A DNA stretch of 64,000 nt, taken from NCBI GenBank assembly GCA_965276755.1, contig OZ255625.1, forward strand, positions 3,162,001 to 3,226,000, read 5' to 3'. Within the stretch, counting starts at the first letter, position 1. Every line of letters begins with the position of its first letter. Position numbers and translations under genes: made by a program. Origin of the DNA: CAJCIS01 sp965276755 (GTDB taxonomy: Bacteria; Pseudomonadota; Alphaproteobacteria; Acetobacterales; Acetobacteraceae). Below the pieces are notes generated by a model that ran no database searches, had not been told where the DNA came from, and worked only from the letters and a program-made list of their open reading frames with translations. Shown here piece after piece: positions 1-8,490 of the stretch.

Positions 1-226
1 CTGACTGATGCATGGGACGTGCTCCACGACCGGCTGGCCGGGAGCTTCTCTCTCGACCCTCAACCCGTCATGGCAAGCCCCGAAAACCTCTTCCTCTCCG
101 GTACGCAGCATTTTGGGGCACAGGTCCGGCCGAAAGCTGGTGTCCACGGTGGACACCACGGCCAGAACGAAAAAAGGCCGCCTCACGGCGACCTTGTGAT
201 AAACACCTGATCCTATAAAGGAAATC

Positions 227-301
227 TGGAGCGGGCGAAGGGATTCGAACCCTCGACCCCAACCTTGGCAAGGTTGTGCTCTACCCCTGAGCTACGCCCG
301 C
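227..301 (-). tRNA. tRNA-Gly (anticodon GCC)
   Basis: Read on the minus strand, the gene starts GCGGGCG and ends CGCCCGC followed by T and an encoded CCA, giving a perfect 7-bp acceptor stem. The T arm contains GGTTCGAATCC. The anticodon stem is CAACC/GGTTG around loop TTGCCAA, so the anticodon is GCC and it reads GGC and GGU glycine codons. Length is 75 nt including CCA. No other RNA gene lies beside it. Confidence 0.95.
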
Positions 302-713
302 GCTCCTTAGGAGGCGGGCTTCTAGTCCCGCCCCAGACCAATTGCAAGACGCACCTCATCCCGCGTCCAAGGAGGACCACCTACGAATTTAGTCCCACGA
401 AAGTGGGTTTTGGCGCGGCCGCCAGCGAGATCTCTAAGGTGCGCGCAGCGCCGGGGCCGTCAGATGCAATAGTCCATCGCCACTTTGCCGACATGCCGGC
501 ATTTGCTCACGCCAAGGCGCCGTTCCTGCCGCCCGGCGCGCAGCATCGAACGGCAAATTCCTGTCCAGATTCCTCGCCAGATCTGGCACCAGGCAAATGC
601 GATCAGCCCCCGAACCGCGCAGCCAGCCCAGGCCGTTCCGGCTTGCACCCTTAACGCCAGACAACATGTAGGCTATCGGCCAAGCTCGCCGCCAGCACCA
701 CGGGACACGTACC
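302..713. other. Intergenic stretch, no gene recognised
   Basis: About 410 bases between the tRNA gene and the thioredoxin-like gene. Open frames exist on both strands because of high GC, but none has a convincing start, composition or family resemblance. I see no element of the A, B or C repeat families here. Confidence 0.5.
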
Positions 714-1748
714 ATGGATTACATTCTCGGCCAGAAACCGCCGCCACAGAAAAGCCCCCTCCCGCGGGCTGCCCCGCCCGCACCCCAGGCCGCCCGTCCG
801 CAGGCCAGCCTGCCAGCCAGCCAGTCACCCGGCCAAATCCCGGGGCAGACTAACGAGGCTGCCCTGATCGTTGAGGGCGATCAAAAGACGTTCATGGCCG
901 ATGTCATCGAGGCCTCGCGCGCCACCCCCGTGCTGGTCGATTTCTGGGCGCCCTGGTGCGGCCCCTGCAAGAGCCTGACGCCCGCCCTGGAGCGCGTGGT
1001 GCGCGCGGCCGGCGGGCGCGTGCGCCTGGTCAAGATCGATGTCGACAAGAACCGTGCCCTGGTCCAGCAGCTCAGCCAGCTCGGCCTGCCGCTGCAATCG
1101 ATTCCGACCGTGGCCGCCTTCTGGCAGGGCCAGATCGCCGACATGTTCCAGGGCGCGCTGCCCGACGGCGAGCTCAAACGCTTTGTCGAGGCGCTGCTCA
1201 AGATGGCTGGCGGAACGATGCCGTCCGCCGACCTGCTTGCCGAGGCGCGCGCCGCCATGGAGGCCGGTCAGCCCGAAGCCGCGGCCGACGCTTACTCGGC
1301 CCTGCTGACCGAAGACCCCGAAAGCCCGGAGGCGTGGGGCGGCATGATCCGCGCTTTGCTCGCCATGGGCGACGAAGGTCAGGCGCAGGATGCGCTCGCC
1401 CAGATACCGCCCAAAATCGCCGAGCACGCCGAAATTGCCGGCGCCCGCGCTGCGCTGGCCTTGGCCGCCGAGGGCCGCGCCGCCCAGGGCCAGCTTGGCG
1501 CCCTTCGCCAGCGCGTGGCCGCAAACCCGGACGATCACCAGGCGCGCTATGACATGGCAACCGCACTGAATGCCGCCGGGCAGCGCGGCGAGGCGGCCGA
1601 CGCGCTGCTGGAAATCTTCCGCCGCGATCGCACTTGGCGCGAGGACGCCGCCCGCCAGCAATTACTGAAATTCTTCGAGGCCTGGGGCGCGGGCGAGCCC
1701 GCGACGATGGCCGCGCGCCGCAAGCTGTCTGCGTTGTTGTTCTCGTGA
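714..1748 (+). CDS. Thioredoxin-TPR co-chaperone of the YbbN/CnoX family
   Basis: 344 aa. Residues about 55-155 form a thioredoxin fold with the active-site motif WCGPC (in FWAPWCGPCKSL), so both redox cysteines are present, unlike E. coli CnoX, which has SXXC. The C-terminal half (about 165-344) is alpha-helical and Ala-rich with TPR-like repeats. Proteins of this build protect oxidation-sensitive clients and hand them to GroEL/DnaK. The first 45 residues are a Pro/Gln/Ala-rich low-complexity leader; a shorter protein starting downstream is possible, but the ATG at 714 is the first good candidate. The stop codon shares one base with the next start (TGATG), suggesting translational coupling with the Lon-domain gene. 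Confidence 0.85.
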   Translation: MDYILGQKPPPQKSPLPRAAPPAPQAARPQASLPASQSPGQIPGQTNEAALIVEGDQKTFMADVIEASRATPVLVDFWAPWCGPCKSLTPALERVVRAAGGRVRLVKIDVDKNRALVQQLSQLGLPLQSIPTVAAFWQGQIADMFQGALPDGELKRFVEALLKMAGGTMPSADLLAEARAAMEAGQPEAAADAYSALLTEDPESPEAWGGMIRALLAMGDEGQAQDALAQIPPKIAEHAEIAGARAALALAAEGRAAQGQLGALRQRVAANPDDHQARYDMATALNAAGQRGEAADALLEIFRRDRTWREDAARQQLLKFFEAWGAGEPATMAARRKLSALLFS

Positions 1749-2407
1749 TGGCGCGCACGCAGCCGAGCGGGACTGACCTGCCCGGCGAAGTAGCCGTCTT
1801 CCCGCTGCCCGGCGCGCTTCTGCTGCCGCGCGGCCGCCTGCCGCTGAATATCTTCGAACCGCGCTATCTAGCCATGGTCGAGGACAGTCTGGGCCACGGG
1901 CGCATGTTCGGCATGATCCAGCCTAACGAACACGCCCCGCGCGCGGAGAACGGCGCCTCGCTCTACCGCATCGGGTGCCTTGGGCGGCTGACCCATTTTT
2001 CCGAGACCGAGGACGGGCGTTTCCTGATTACGCTGACTGGCCTCTCGCGTTTCGTCATCAGGCGCGAGATCGGCATGCAGCGCGGCTACCGGCGCGTGGA
2101 GGCGGATTATTCGCCCTTTGCGCAGGACATGCGCGCAACGCCCGATCTGGACGGGGAGATGCGCGAGGACATCCTCGAAGCCCTGCGCACCTATTTTGCG
2201 GCCAAGGGCATTGACGCGAATTGGGAGGCGGTGATGGCCATGCCCGACCAGATGCTCGTGGTAACGCTTGCCATGCTTTGCCCTTTCGATACGGCGGAGA
2301 AACAGGCGCTACTGGAAGCGCCCACCGAGCACGATCGCGCGGGCGATTTGCTGGCGTTGCTGCGCATGGCGGTGCATGAGGCGGATAGTTCGGCACGGCC
2401 GAGTTAG
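1748..2407 (+). CDS. LON peptidase substrate-binding domain protein
   Basis: 219 aa. This is the stand-alone N-terminal (LAN) domain of Lon protease: FPLPGALLLPRGRLPLNIFEPRYLAM is followed by the beta barrel, including a typical GRLTHFSETEDGRFLITLTG segment. There is no AAA+ module and no Ser-Lys dyad, so it has no protease activity of its own. The ATG at 1748 overlaps the stop of the thioredoxin gene by one base. In alphaproteobacteria this gene commonly follows the thioredoxin-TPR gene and precedes a Trm112-like gene, exactly as here. The cellular role of the family is not established. Confidence 0.88.
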   Translation: MARTQPSGTDLPGEVAVFPLPGALLLPRGRLPLNIFEPRYLAMVEDSLGHGRMFGMIQPNEHAPRAENGASLYRIGCLGRLTHFSETEDGRFLITLTGLSRFVIRREIGMQRGYRRVEADYSPFAQDMRATPDLDGEMREDILEALRTYFAAKGIDANWEAVMAMPDQMLVVTLAMLCPFDTAEKQALLEAPTEHDRAGDLLALLRMAVHEADSSARPS

Positions 2408-2420
2408 CGGGAATGTCGTC

Positions 2421-2618
2421 ATGACCCTCGATCCCCGGCTGCTGGAAATCCTTGTCTGCCCGCTGACCAAGGGCCCGCTCACCTATGATCGCGTTGCGGG
2501 CGAACTCATCAGCCCGCGTGCCGGCCTGGCCTACCCCATCCGCGATGGTATTCCGATCATGCTGCCCGATGAGGCGCGCGCGTTGGAGTCGCCGGCGAGT
2601 TCTGGCGAGCCTGATTGA
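2421..2618 (+). CDS. Trm112-like (UPF0434) protein
   Basis: 65 aa, the usual size. It begins MTLDPRLLEILVCPLTKGPL and continues YDRVAGELISPRAGLAYPIRDGIPIMLPDEAR, the classic family signature. Only one Cys remains of the Zn-binding CPxC/CxxC pattern seen in some members. Eukaryotic Trm112 activates methyltransferases; the bacterial role is unclear. It starts 13 bp after the Lon-domain gene and is probably the last gene of that operon, as a partial element A copy follows the stop. Confidence 0.88.
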   Translation: MTLDPRLLEILVCPLTKGPLTYDRVAGELISPRAGLAYPIRDGIPIMLPDEARALESPASSGEPD

Positions 2619-2628
2619 GTCGCGCAAA

Positions 2629-2664
2629 GATTGGGGAAGATGTGCCATCCCCCCCAACCTTTTT
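2629..2664. repeat. Element A, partial single copy
   Basis: A G-run, GATGTGCCATC core and C-run form a short hairpin followed by T's, just after the Trm112-like stop. It is followed by GAGTCAATCTT, matching the GATTGACTC flank of the copies near 29000 and 53230. It could act as a terminator. Confidence 0.7.
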
Positions 2665-2855
2665 CTGCGAGTCAATCTTCCCGCTGACTGGCATGTGCAA
2701 CGGCCATATACTTAAGGTTGCAGACCGTCAGGTCTGTTCTACATGAACGCGCATCAAAAAATTCATTGTTGAACGTGGTGACCTAAACCGATCTTTCCTG
2801 TACGGGTGCCGCCGCGGCGTCAGCAGAGCAATGCTTGCGCCCGGGAGGAAAACCT

Positions 2856-4124
2856 ATGCGTGTGACACGAAGCATTCCCGCTCTCGCCTTGAGCATGGCG
2901 GCGGTGGCCGCAATGCCGGCTTACGCCAAGAAGCCCCTGACATTGCAGGTAGGGGGGTGTCTTACTGGCTTCGCCAATTACCCGACCATTTCGGCCGCAC
3001 TCACCGGCGCGCCGGCCGGTGCCACGATCGACATCTGCCCCGGAACGTATCCCGAGCAGCTGACCGTCACTCGGAACGTGTCGCTTGTCGGCGTCTCCGT
3101 TGGCAATTCCAGTCTGGAACATCTCGTGGCACCCTCTACCGGCCTGGTCACCAATGCCATGTATCTTGGGACGAACAATCCTGTAGATGCGCAAATCGTC
3201 GTAGAAAAAGGCGTTTCTGCCTTTACGATTTCCGGGCTGACGATCGACGGCAATAATAGCGGCATCACCGGCTGCGCGCCCGACCTCGTCGGCATCCTGG
3301 TCCAGGATGCCTCCGGCACGATCAACGGCAATGCTATTATCAATACCAATCTCGGCGGCCAACTCGAGGGATGCCAGACCGGCCTTGCGGTCTATGTCGA
3401 GAGCGATGCAGCCGGCGCCTCGGCAGTGGCCGTCACCAACAACGATGTCGTCAACTTCCAGAAGAACGGCATTACCGGCAACGAGACCAACACGGGCCTG
3501 ACCGTCACGGGCAACACGGTCCTTGGCCTTGGCGACGATCCTGCCAACGGCCAGAACTCGATCCAAGTCGGCTTCGGCGCGACCGGAACAGTGACAGGTA
3601 ATGTTGTCGGCAACGATATCTATACGGGTGGCGGCTTTTCCGCGACAGGCATCCTGATCTACGCGAGCAAGAACGTCGGCGTTCGGAAGAACACGATCAG
3701 CAACACCCAAGGTGGCGTTTACGTGCAGGGTGATAATAATGGCGACGCCGATTACCCGGTGATCACCGACAACGAGGTCACGACCACGCAGACCTATGAC
3801 GGCATCGATGTCTGTGGCCTGTCCAACGCGACGATATCCGGCAATATCGTAAACGGGTCGGATCAATCCGCGATCCATGTCGATGACGAATGCGGCGGCC
3901 CTTCGACGGCAACGGTCAACAGTAACAAGATCAACCTGGCTTGTGCCGGCATTCTTGTTGGGCCTAATTCGACCGCGAGCGGATTGACGGGCAATTCTTT
4001 CGTCAATGTCGCTACGAACCTGCTGACAAATAGCGATACCTGCCCCGTCAGCGGGACGGCAAAGGAAGAAGGAACGTCCAGGCGCCGCCAGCATGCCGTG
4101 CCGTTCCGTGTAGCCCGTCACTAA
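2856..4124 (+). CDS. Secreted right-handed parallel beta-helix protein
   Basis: 422 aa. The start at 2856 is chosen because GGGAGG lies just upstream and the first 25 residues form a clean signal peptide ending in PAYA. The mature protein carries repeated short units rich in N-G-I-T-G-N and V-x-x-N (for example ISGLTIDGNNSGITG and VTNNDVVNFQKNGITGN), typical of pectate-lyase-like or NosD/CASH beta helices. Early motifs resemble the pectinesterase-like N-terminus (TISAALTGAPAGATIDICPGTYPEQLTV). No catalytic set is evident, so substrate and activity are unknown. The last 20 residues (EEGTSRRRQHAVPFRVARH) look unrelated to the helix. Confidence 0.75.
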   Translation: MRVTRSIPALALSMAAVAAMPAYAKKPLTLQVGGCLTGFANYPTISAALTGAPAGATIDICPGTYPEQLTVTRNVSLVGVSVGNSSLEHLVAPSTGLVTNAMYLGTNNPVDAQIVVEKGVSAFTISGLTIDGNNSGITGCAPDLVGILVQDASGTINGNAIINTNLGGQLEGCQTGLAVYVESDAAGASAVAVTNNDVVNFQKNGITGNETNTGLTVTGNTVLGLGDDPANGQNSIQVGFGATGTVTGNVVGNDIYTGGGFSATGILIYASKNVGVRKNTISNTQGGVYVQGDNNGDADYPVITDNEVTTTQTYDGIDVCGLSNATISGNIVNGSDQSAIHVDDECGGPSTATVNSNKINLACAGILVGPNSTASGLTGNSFVNVATNLLTNSDTCPVSGTAKEEGTSRRRQHAVPFRVARH

Positions 4125-4135
4125 CCTGACTTACG

Positions 4136-4241
4136 AGGCTGGGGAGATGTGCCATCCCCCCAGACCCCCCGTTTTTAGTTGGAACAAGATCTAAATAAAT
4201 GACGGGGGGTTTGGGGGGGATGGCACATCTCCCCCAACCTT
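4136..4241. repeat. Element A, head-to-head pair
   Basis: Two element A copies in opposite orientation, each with the GATGTGCCATC core, separated by an AT-rich spacer of about 30 bases. The pair as a whole could fold into one long hairpin. It sits between two convergent genes (beta-helix protein and DUF3300 protein), where it could serve as a bidirectional terminator. Confidence 0.85.
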
Positions 4242-4249
4242 GACGGGGT

Positions 4250-4267
4250 CCAGGGGCAAGCCCCTGG
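4250..4267. terminator. Stem-loop terminator-like repeat (short element C)
   Basis: Perfect hairpin CCAGGGGC-AA-GCCCCTGG immediately 3' of the minus-strand DUF3300 gene. The same stem recurs near 11300, 37980, 38110 and 42150. Confidence 0.6.
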
Positions 4268-4276
4268 CCTTCCCTG

Positions 4277-5332
4277 TCACCGATGACCGTTAATCGGCCC
4301 AGGCGCGATGCCCAAGGGTGCGACGGCCATCCCGCGCGGCGCCGCCCCGATGGGTGCGAAATGGGCGTGGGACGCACCGGCCGAACCCACTGAAACCGAC
4401 GGCGCGAAATGCCCAGACGCCGGCGCTGTCGTGCCATAGAAATGGGGCACATTGCCCGCCCGCGGCACGTAAATGAACCGATCAATACCCGGCGCATCGG
4501 GCCTGGCCCCAAAGCCAGGAGAGGCAGGCCGCCAAACCGCGCCCGGCTGACTGGAAGCGGCCGCACGAATAGCCCAATCGGACCCGGAAGGCCCGCCACG
4601 CCACGCGCCGTGGTCATCATGATTGTGCCGAATGCACCGGTGGTTCCAATCCACCAGCAGCCATGAGCCATACCCGTAAGGCAGCAAGACGCCGCTATCC
4701 CAGCCAATGCTGCCTGCAGGTCCCGCACAGCCAGCACCGCCGCCGCCATAGACGCAGCCTGCATCATAGGTCGGCAAATAAATGGTTTGCGCCGACGGCG
4801 AATTGATCGTGACTGCGCCACCAGCATTGACGACTGCTGAATCCGGACCATTCTGCAGCGCACCCGTGCGCTCGGCCGCCAGGCGCAGGCGCTGTATCGC
4901 GTCCATCACCTCACTCTGCTGGCTCATAAAGGCGCGGCCGAGCTGGTCTGTCCATTCCAGATTGCCATCAAGCATGTGCAGCACGGAGGGAAAGGCCACC
5001 AGCGCCTGAACGCTGGGGTCCCAGTGGTGCTCCGCCGCGGCACTGGCCAGGGCCTCACCATCCAGACTGCCATTGGCTGCGACAAAGCGCGCCGCCTCCA
5101 CCACCTGCGCAGGGTTGGTGGAGGCGGCCAGGATGTCGGCCAGCACAGGATCAGGGTAGAGCGCGATGGGCGCCACCAGCTGCTCGAGCTCCTGGTCGCT
5201 CAGCTTGGCGGTCGCGGGGGGCGCCTCGGCCGGCACCTCCACAGGCACGGCGGGCACAGGCAGGGCGGGCGTTTGCGCGGCGAGCGTGCCGGGCAAGGCC
5301 ACAAGGGCGAGCGCCATTGCGCGGATATACAA
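4277..5332 (-). CDS. DUF3300 family secreted protein
   Basis: 351 aa. The N-terminus is a signal peptide (RAMALALVALPGTLAAQ) followed by a Pro/Ala linker. The conserved DUF3300 block follows: LSDQELEQLVAPIALYPDPVLADILAASTNPAQVVEAARF, then WDPSVQALVAFPSVLHML and TIYLPTYDAGCVYG. The C-terminal third is Gly/Ala/Pro-rich and low in complexity, as is usual in the family. Function is unknown. A TTG start at 5332 is preferred because GAGG lies 7 nt upstream and it supplies the Arg of the signal-peptide n-region; an ATG exists at 5317. Confidence 0.82.
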   Translation of the reverse strand: MYIRAMALALVALPGTLAAQTPALPVPAVPVEVPAEAPPATAKLSDQELEQLVAPIALYPDPVLADILAASTNPAQVVEAARFVAANGSLDGEALASAAAEHHWDPSVQALVAFPSVLHMLDGNLEWTDQLGRAFMSQQSEVMDAIQRLRLAAERTGALQNGPDSAVVNAGGAVTINSPSAQTIYLPTYDAGCVYGGGGAGCAGPAGSIGWDSGVLLPYGYGSWLLVDWNHRCIRHNHDDHGAWRGGPSGSDWAIRAAASSQPGAVWRPASPGFGARPDAPGIDRFIYVPRAGNVPHFYGTTAPASGHFAPSVSVGSAGASHAHFAPIGAAPRGMAVAPLGIAPGPINGHR

Positions 5333-5360
5333 CGATCAGCCTCGTCAAAAAACCAGAGCA

Positions 5361-5410
5361 AGACATGGGGGGAGAGTGCCTCTCCCCCCATACCCCCCGT
5401 CTTCAGTTTG
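5361..5410. repeat. Element A variant
   Basis: G-run/C-run hairpin in which the usual GATGTGCCATC core is replaced by GAGAGTGCCTCTC, which is itself palindromic. It lies between the gloB stop and the start of the DUF3300 gene. Confidence 0.7.
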
Positions 5411-5422
5411 GTGGGAGGCTGT

Positions 5423-6145
5423 TCAGAATGCGTCCTTTGCCGCGCGCAGTTCGCCGAGGCGCTCGGCACTCGCCGCGCGCAGGAACGGGTTTACCGCACG
5501 CTCCTGCGCCAGCAACGAAGGCACGCTGGGCCGGCCCAGCGCCCGCAGTTGGGCAACCTCGCGCGCGCGCGCCTGCAGCGCGCCATTCTCGGGCTCAACG
5601 GACAACGCAAAGCGGATATTGCTCTCGGTATATTCATGCCCGCACGCAACGCGCGTATCATCCGGCAACGCAGACAGCTTGCGCAATGACGCGAACATCT
5701 CCTCCGCCGTGCCCTCCAGCAAGCGCCCGCAACCAACCGAAAACAGCGTATCTCCGCACAGCAGCACCCCACCCTCGGCGAAGTAATAGGCGATGTGCCC
5801 GCGCGTGTGCCCGGGCGTCTCGATCACCACGGCCTCGGTCGCGCCAAAGCGCACGGTGTCACCCTCGCCCACCGTCTTGTCCAGCCGCGGCAGCCGGTGC
5901 GCGTCCGCCCGCGCGCCCACGACAGAACAGCCATAACGCGCCCGAACCTGGTCGGTGCCGGCGACATGATCGGCGTGGTGGTGCGTCAGCAGGATCAGGT
6001 CCAGCCGCCCCGCCGCATCGATGGCGGGGAACAAAGCAGCCGCATCGGCCGGATCAAGGATGGCCACCGCACCCGATGCCTCATCGCGCAGCAGCCAGGC
6101 ATAGTTATCACTCAGGATCGGCACCGGCTCAACGCTGACAACCAC
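5423..6145 (-). CDS. gloB: Hydroxyacylglutathione hydrolase (glyoxalase II)
   Basis: 240 aa metallo-beta-lactamase-fold enzyme that hydrolyses S-D-lactoylglutathione to D-lactate and glutathione, completing methylglyoxal detoxification. The binuclear metal motif THHHADHVAG is intact (residues about 51-60), with GHTRGHIAYYF and GHEYT supplying later ligands. The C-terminal HAGH domain is present (NPFLRAASAERLGELRAAKDAF). The GTG at 6145 fits the family N-terminus (VEPVPILSDNYAW) and has GGAGGG 7 nt upstream; a TTG lies 15 bases further 5'. Divergent from the methyltransferase gene at 6204, an arrangement common in alphaproteobacteria. Confidence 0.92.
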   Translation of the reverse strand: MVVSVEPVPILSDNYAWLLRDEASGAVAILDPADAAALFPAIDAAGRLDLILLTHHHADHVAGTDQVRARYGCSVVGARADAHRLPRLDKTVGEGDTVRFGATEAVVIETPGHTRGHIAYYFAEGGVLLCGDTLFSVGCGRLLEGTAEEMFASLRKLSALPDDTRVACGHEYTESNIRFALSVEPENGALQARAREVAQLRALGRPSVPSLLAQERAVNPFLRAASAERLGELRAAKDAF

Positions 6146-6203
6146 CTTTACACCCTCCAAGACAACGCGTTTGCTGTAGCACCCATCTCAACCCAACGGC
6201 ACC

Positions 6204-6977
6204 ATGGACGGCTTTCAGAACGCCACGCTCCAGACCCAAGGCCACGCCAGCCCAGGGGGCAGCGCCGCCGCCTTCTACGAAACCCCGCGCGGCACGACGG
6301 CAGCCACCATCCTGCGCGAGCGCATGGTTGCCTTCTGGCCCGACCTGACCGGCATGGCCGTGCTCGGCCTGGGCTACGCCGAGCCTTATCTGGGCCTGTG
6401 GCGGCAGACGGCCTATCGCTGCATTTCCGCAAGCCCCCGCGCCCGCGCCCCCGTGCCCAGCGGCCATGCCTGCATGGTGGCCGAGGACCGGCTGCCATTC
6501 CCCGATCTCAGCTTCGATCGCATCCTGCTGATCCACGGCGTTGATGAAGCGCTCGATGCCCGCCGCCTGCTGCGCGAGGTCTGGCGTGTGCTCAAGGACG
6601 ATGGGCGCATCCTGGTCGCAGCACCCAACCGCCTGGGCATGTGGGCCCACGTGGAGGCCACCCCCTTTGGCCAGGGCCATCCCTACAGCCACCAGCAGAT
6701 CGCCCGCCTGCTGGCGGCAAGCATGTTCCGCGCCGAGCGGCGAGATGCGGCGCTGTTCGTCCCGCCGGTCAATATCAGGTTTTTGCTGCGGGGGTGGCAA
6801 ATTTGGGAGCAGGCGGGGCATGCGCTGGCGCGGGATTTGGCGGGGGTTATCCTGATGGAGGCGGTGAAGGATACTTATGCGGCGATACCGGCTGCCGCCG
6901 TGGCGCGGCGGCAGGTGCTTGTGCCGGACAGCGTGCCGGCGGAGGTGGCGGCAAGGAAGGAAGCAGTTCTTTTTTGA
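6204..6977 (+). CDS. Class I SAM-dependent methyltransferase
   Basis: 257 aa. A Rossmann methyltransferase with the motif VLGLGYAEPYL at residues about 53-63 (altered from the usual GxGxG), FDRILLIHGVDEALDARRLLREVWRVLKDDGRILVAAPNR (post-motif region) and a helical C-terminal domain. It belongs to the methyltransferase-11 proteins that commonly sit divergent to gloB; substrate unknown. The end is odd: the last residues RKEAVLF and the stop codon are supplied by an element B repeat, so the native C-terminus may have been lost. Confidence 0.75.
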   Translation: MDGFQNATLQTQGHASPGGSAAAFYETPRGTTAATILRERMVAFWPDLTGMAVLGLGYAEPYLGLWRQTAYRCISASPRARAPVPSGHACMVAEDRLPFPDLSFDRILLIHGVDEALDARRLLREVWRVLKDDGRILVAAPNRLGMWAHVEATPFGQGHPYSHQQIARLLAASMFRAERRDAALFVPPVNIRFLLRGWQIWEQAGHALARDLAGVILMEAVKDTYAAIPAAAVARRQVLVPDSVPAEVAARKEAVLF

Positions 6978-7000
6978 AAAAAAGAACCAAAAAACTTTTT
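6951..7000. repeat. Element B copy overlapping a gene end
   Basis: Purine-rich GCAAGGAAGGAAGCA followed by a T-run/A-run hairpin (GTTCTTTTTT with AAAAAAAGAAC) and CAAAAAACTTTT. The stop codon of the methyltransferase gene lies inside it. The hairpin plus T or A tracts could terminate transcription in both directions. Confidence 0.85.
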
Positions 7001-7035
7001 CTGTTTGGCTTGGGCGTCTGACGAATATCCACAAC

Positions 7036-7577
7036 CTACTGGAGGAGGGAGTCAACTTTGTCGAATTGCTGTTGCCACGCCAGTATGGATAGAATTCTGA
7101 TGATGAGCGGAATCCCCTCTTCAGTTACCGTAACCTTTGTTTTCCCGCCTATCGCAGTGAATTCGGTAGTGACAAGGATTTCGTTCGGCCAGTGACCAGG
7201 GACCGGTGCTTTCGAGGCGGAATGGCTTGGCCGGTCACATCGGCGAACGACATCGTGGCCACGATTCTCCTATTCGCAAGAACCTCCTTGTAGACGCCTG
7301 TGGTCCAGGACATTTCCCCCTTCGGAGACTTCATCGACCAGAGATAGGCCCCGCCTGCTCGAGGGTCGTTCCTGATCATCGGTGCGGTATATCCCTTGGG
7401 GCCCCACCACTTCTTGATCAAGTCAGGATCATTCCATACGTGCCACAACTTATCGGAGGAAGCGTTGAAGGTTCGCTCATAGGAGCCGGTGGTACTGACC
7501 CTCAGGGCAACAAAGGCGAGCACGGCCAGGGCTAATACAGTGCCGCCGAATATCTTATAGACCAGCCTAACTCTCAT
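7036..7577 (-). pseudogene. Membrane-anchored SRPBCC (AHSA1-like) gene, frameshifted
   Basis: The reading frame from ATG 7577 (upstream GGAGCGAGAA) gives an N-terminal membrane segment (VYKIFGGTVLALAVLAFVALRV) and an SRPBCC domain (ERTFNASSDKLWHVWNDPDLIKKWWGPKGYTAP). Near 7208-7216 the frame breaks. After a shift, the other frame continues the same domain as PGHWPNEILVTTEF, then TKVTVTEEGIP and QQQFDKVDSLLQ, ending at a TAG at 7036-7038. Together the two frames restore a full-length protein of about 180 aa. It is therefore a recent pseudogene or a one-base sequencing error. It follows an intact SRPBCC gene and ArsR regulator in the same direction. Confidence 0.8.
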
Positions 7578-7635
7578 TTCTCGCTCCACCTGAGTCACAC
7601 ATACAGCCAAAATTCGCGCCCGAGTTCAGGTCGCG

Positions 7636-8100
7636 CTAAAGCAGGGTTTCAAGCCGGGTATAACTGTCCTCCATGCCGTGTTCCATTCCGGTGGCCAGCA
7701 TTGCGGTTCGCGTTGCCTCGTCCGGCAGCGTCATGCGCATTGTCATCAGCGTGCCTGAACCGTCCGCTATGAATGTCGTCACGATGTGGTTGTCCGGCGT
7801 GGGGTCCGGCAGATGCATGCGCTCGACATGGACAATGCGATTGAAGGGAGTGACTTCGATGAACTCGCCGGTGATGTGAAAGGCGGCACCCTTGGCATTT
7901 GTCCACTCGTAACGGAAATGTCCGCCGGGCCGCGGATCGTTCAAGCAAACGGGCATCGACCAGCCATCCGGTCCGAGCAGCCATTGCTGGATCAGGCCCG
8001 GTTCCGTATGGGCACGAAAGACCATTTCCGGCGAAGCCGCGAAGTGCCGCTTGATGACGACATGCAGGTCGCCTTCGGTTGCCAAGCTGAGTTTGCTCAT
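7636..8100 (-). CDS. SRPBCC (AHSA1) domain protein
   Basis: 154 aa. Activator-of-Hsp90-homologue-like fold: VIKRHFAASPEMVFRAHTEPGLIQQWLLGP near the N-terminus, the RPGGHFRYEW strand, and TLMTMRMTLPDEATRTAMLATGMEHGMEDSYTRLETLL at the C-terminus. These proteins bind hydrophobic ligands in a helix-grip cavity; the ligand is unknown. The ATG at 8100 has AAAGG 7 nt upstream; a further ATG at 8118 overlaps the ArsR stop but lacks a ribosome site. It forms the standard ArsR-SRPBCC operon with the preceding gene. Confidence 0.85.
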   Translation of the reverse strand: MSKLSLATEGDLHVVIKRHFAASPEMVFRAHTEPGLIQQWLLGPDGWSMPVCLNDPRPGGHFRYEWTNAKGAAFHITGEFIEVTPFNRIVHVERMHLPDPTPDNHIVTTFIADGSGTLMTMRMTLPDEATRTAMLATGMEHGMEDSYTRLETLL

Positions 8101-8114
8101 AGTGGTGCCTTTCA

Positions 8115-8435
8115 TCATGGCGGTTTCAGGCCGGCCAATACGCTATCGAGCCGGCCGTAATTGCTGGTGAGGGCTTGCCGCAGCATGTCGAGCCACTGGT
8201 CGATTTCGGCTATGGCCGTTGGGGCCAGGCGGCATGGGCGCGTAGTGCCCTCGGCGCGACGCAGGATCAGCCCCGCACCCTCAAGCACCTTGAGGTGCCG
8301 CGAAATGGCGGGCTGCGTCATGTCGAACGGGCGGGCCAGCTCCATGACCGTTGCCTCACCCAAGGCGAGGCGCGCGAGAATCGCCCTGCGGGTCGGGTCG
8401 GCCATTGCCGAGAAGGCGGCGTCGAGGTTCGGCAT
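8115..8435 (-). CDS. ArsR-family transcriptional regulator
   Basis: 106 aa winged-helix repressor: MADPTRRAILARLALGEATVMELARPFDMTQPAISRHLKVLEGAGLI is the full HTH. No CxC metal-binding motif is present, so it belongs to the non-metal subgroup normally paired with SRPBCC genes. It overlaps or abuts the SRPBCC start. A strong promoter and repeated GTTATA motifs lie upstream. Confidence 0.9.
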   Translation of the reverse strand: MPNLDAAFSAMADPTRRAILARLALGEATVMELARPFDMTQPAISRHLKVLEGAGLILRRAEGTTRPCRLAPTAIAEIDQWLDMLRQALTSNYGRLDSVLAGLKPP

Positions 8436-8447
8436 GTTAACCGTCGC

Positions 8448-8490
8448 GTTATATAAAAAGTCAGTTATACAACAAACAGCGCGGTGTCAA
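8448..8490 (-). promoter_or_regulatory. Promoter and possible operator of the arsR-SRPBCC operon
   Basis: Read on the minus strand: TTGACA (8485-8490), a 15-base spacer, then TATAAC (8464-8469). A second TATAAC lies at 8448-8453, so two identical hexamers are spaced 16 bases apart, suggesting an operator overlapping the -10 region and autoregulation by the ArsR protein. Confidence 0.6.

Noticed and set aside
825..1661. 278-aa minus-strand open frame opposite the thioredoxin gene
   Set aside because: High-GC antisense shadow without domains; the plus strand encodes a clear thioredoxin-TPR protein.
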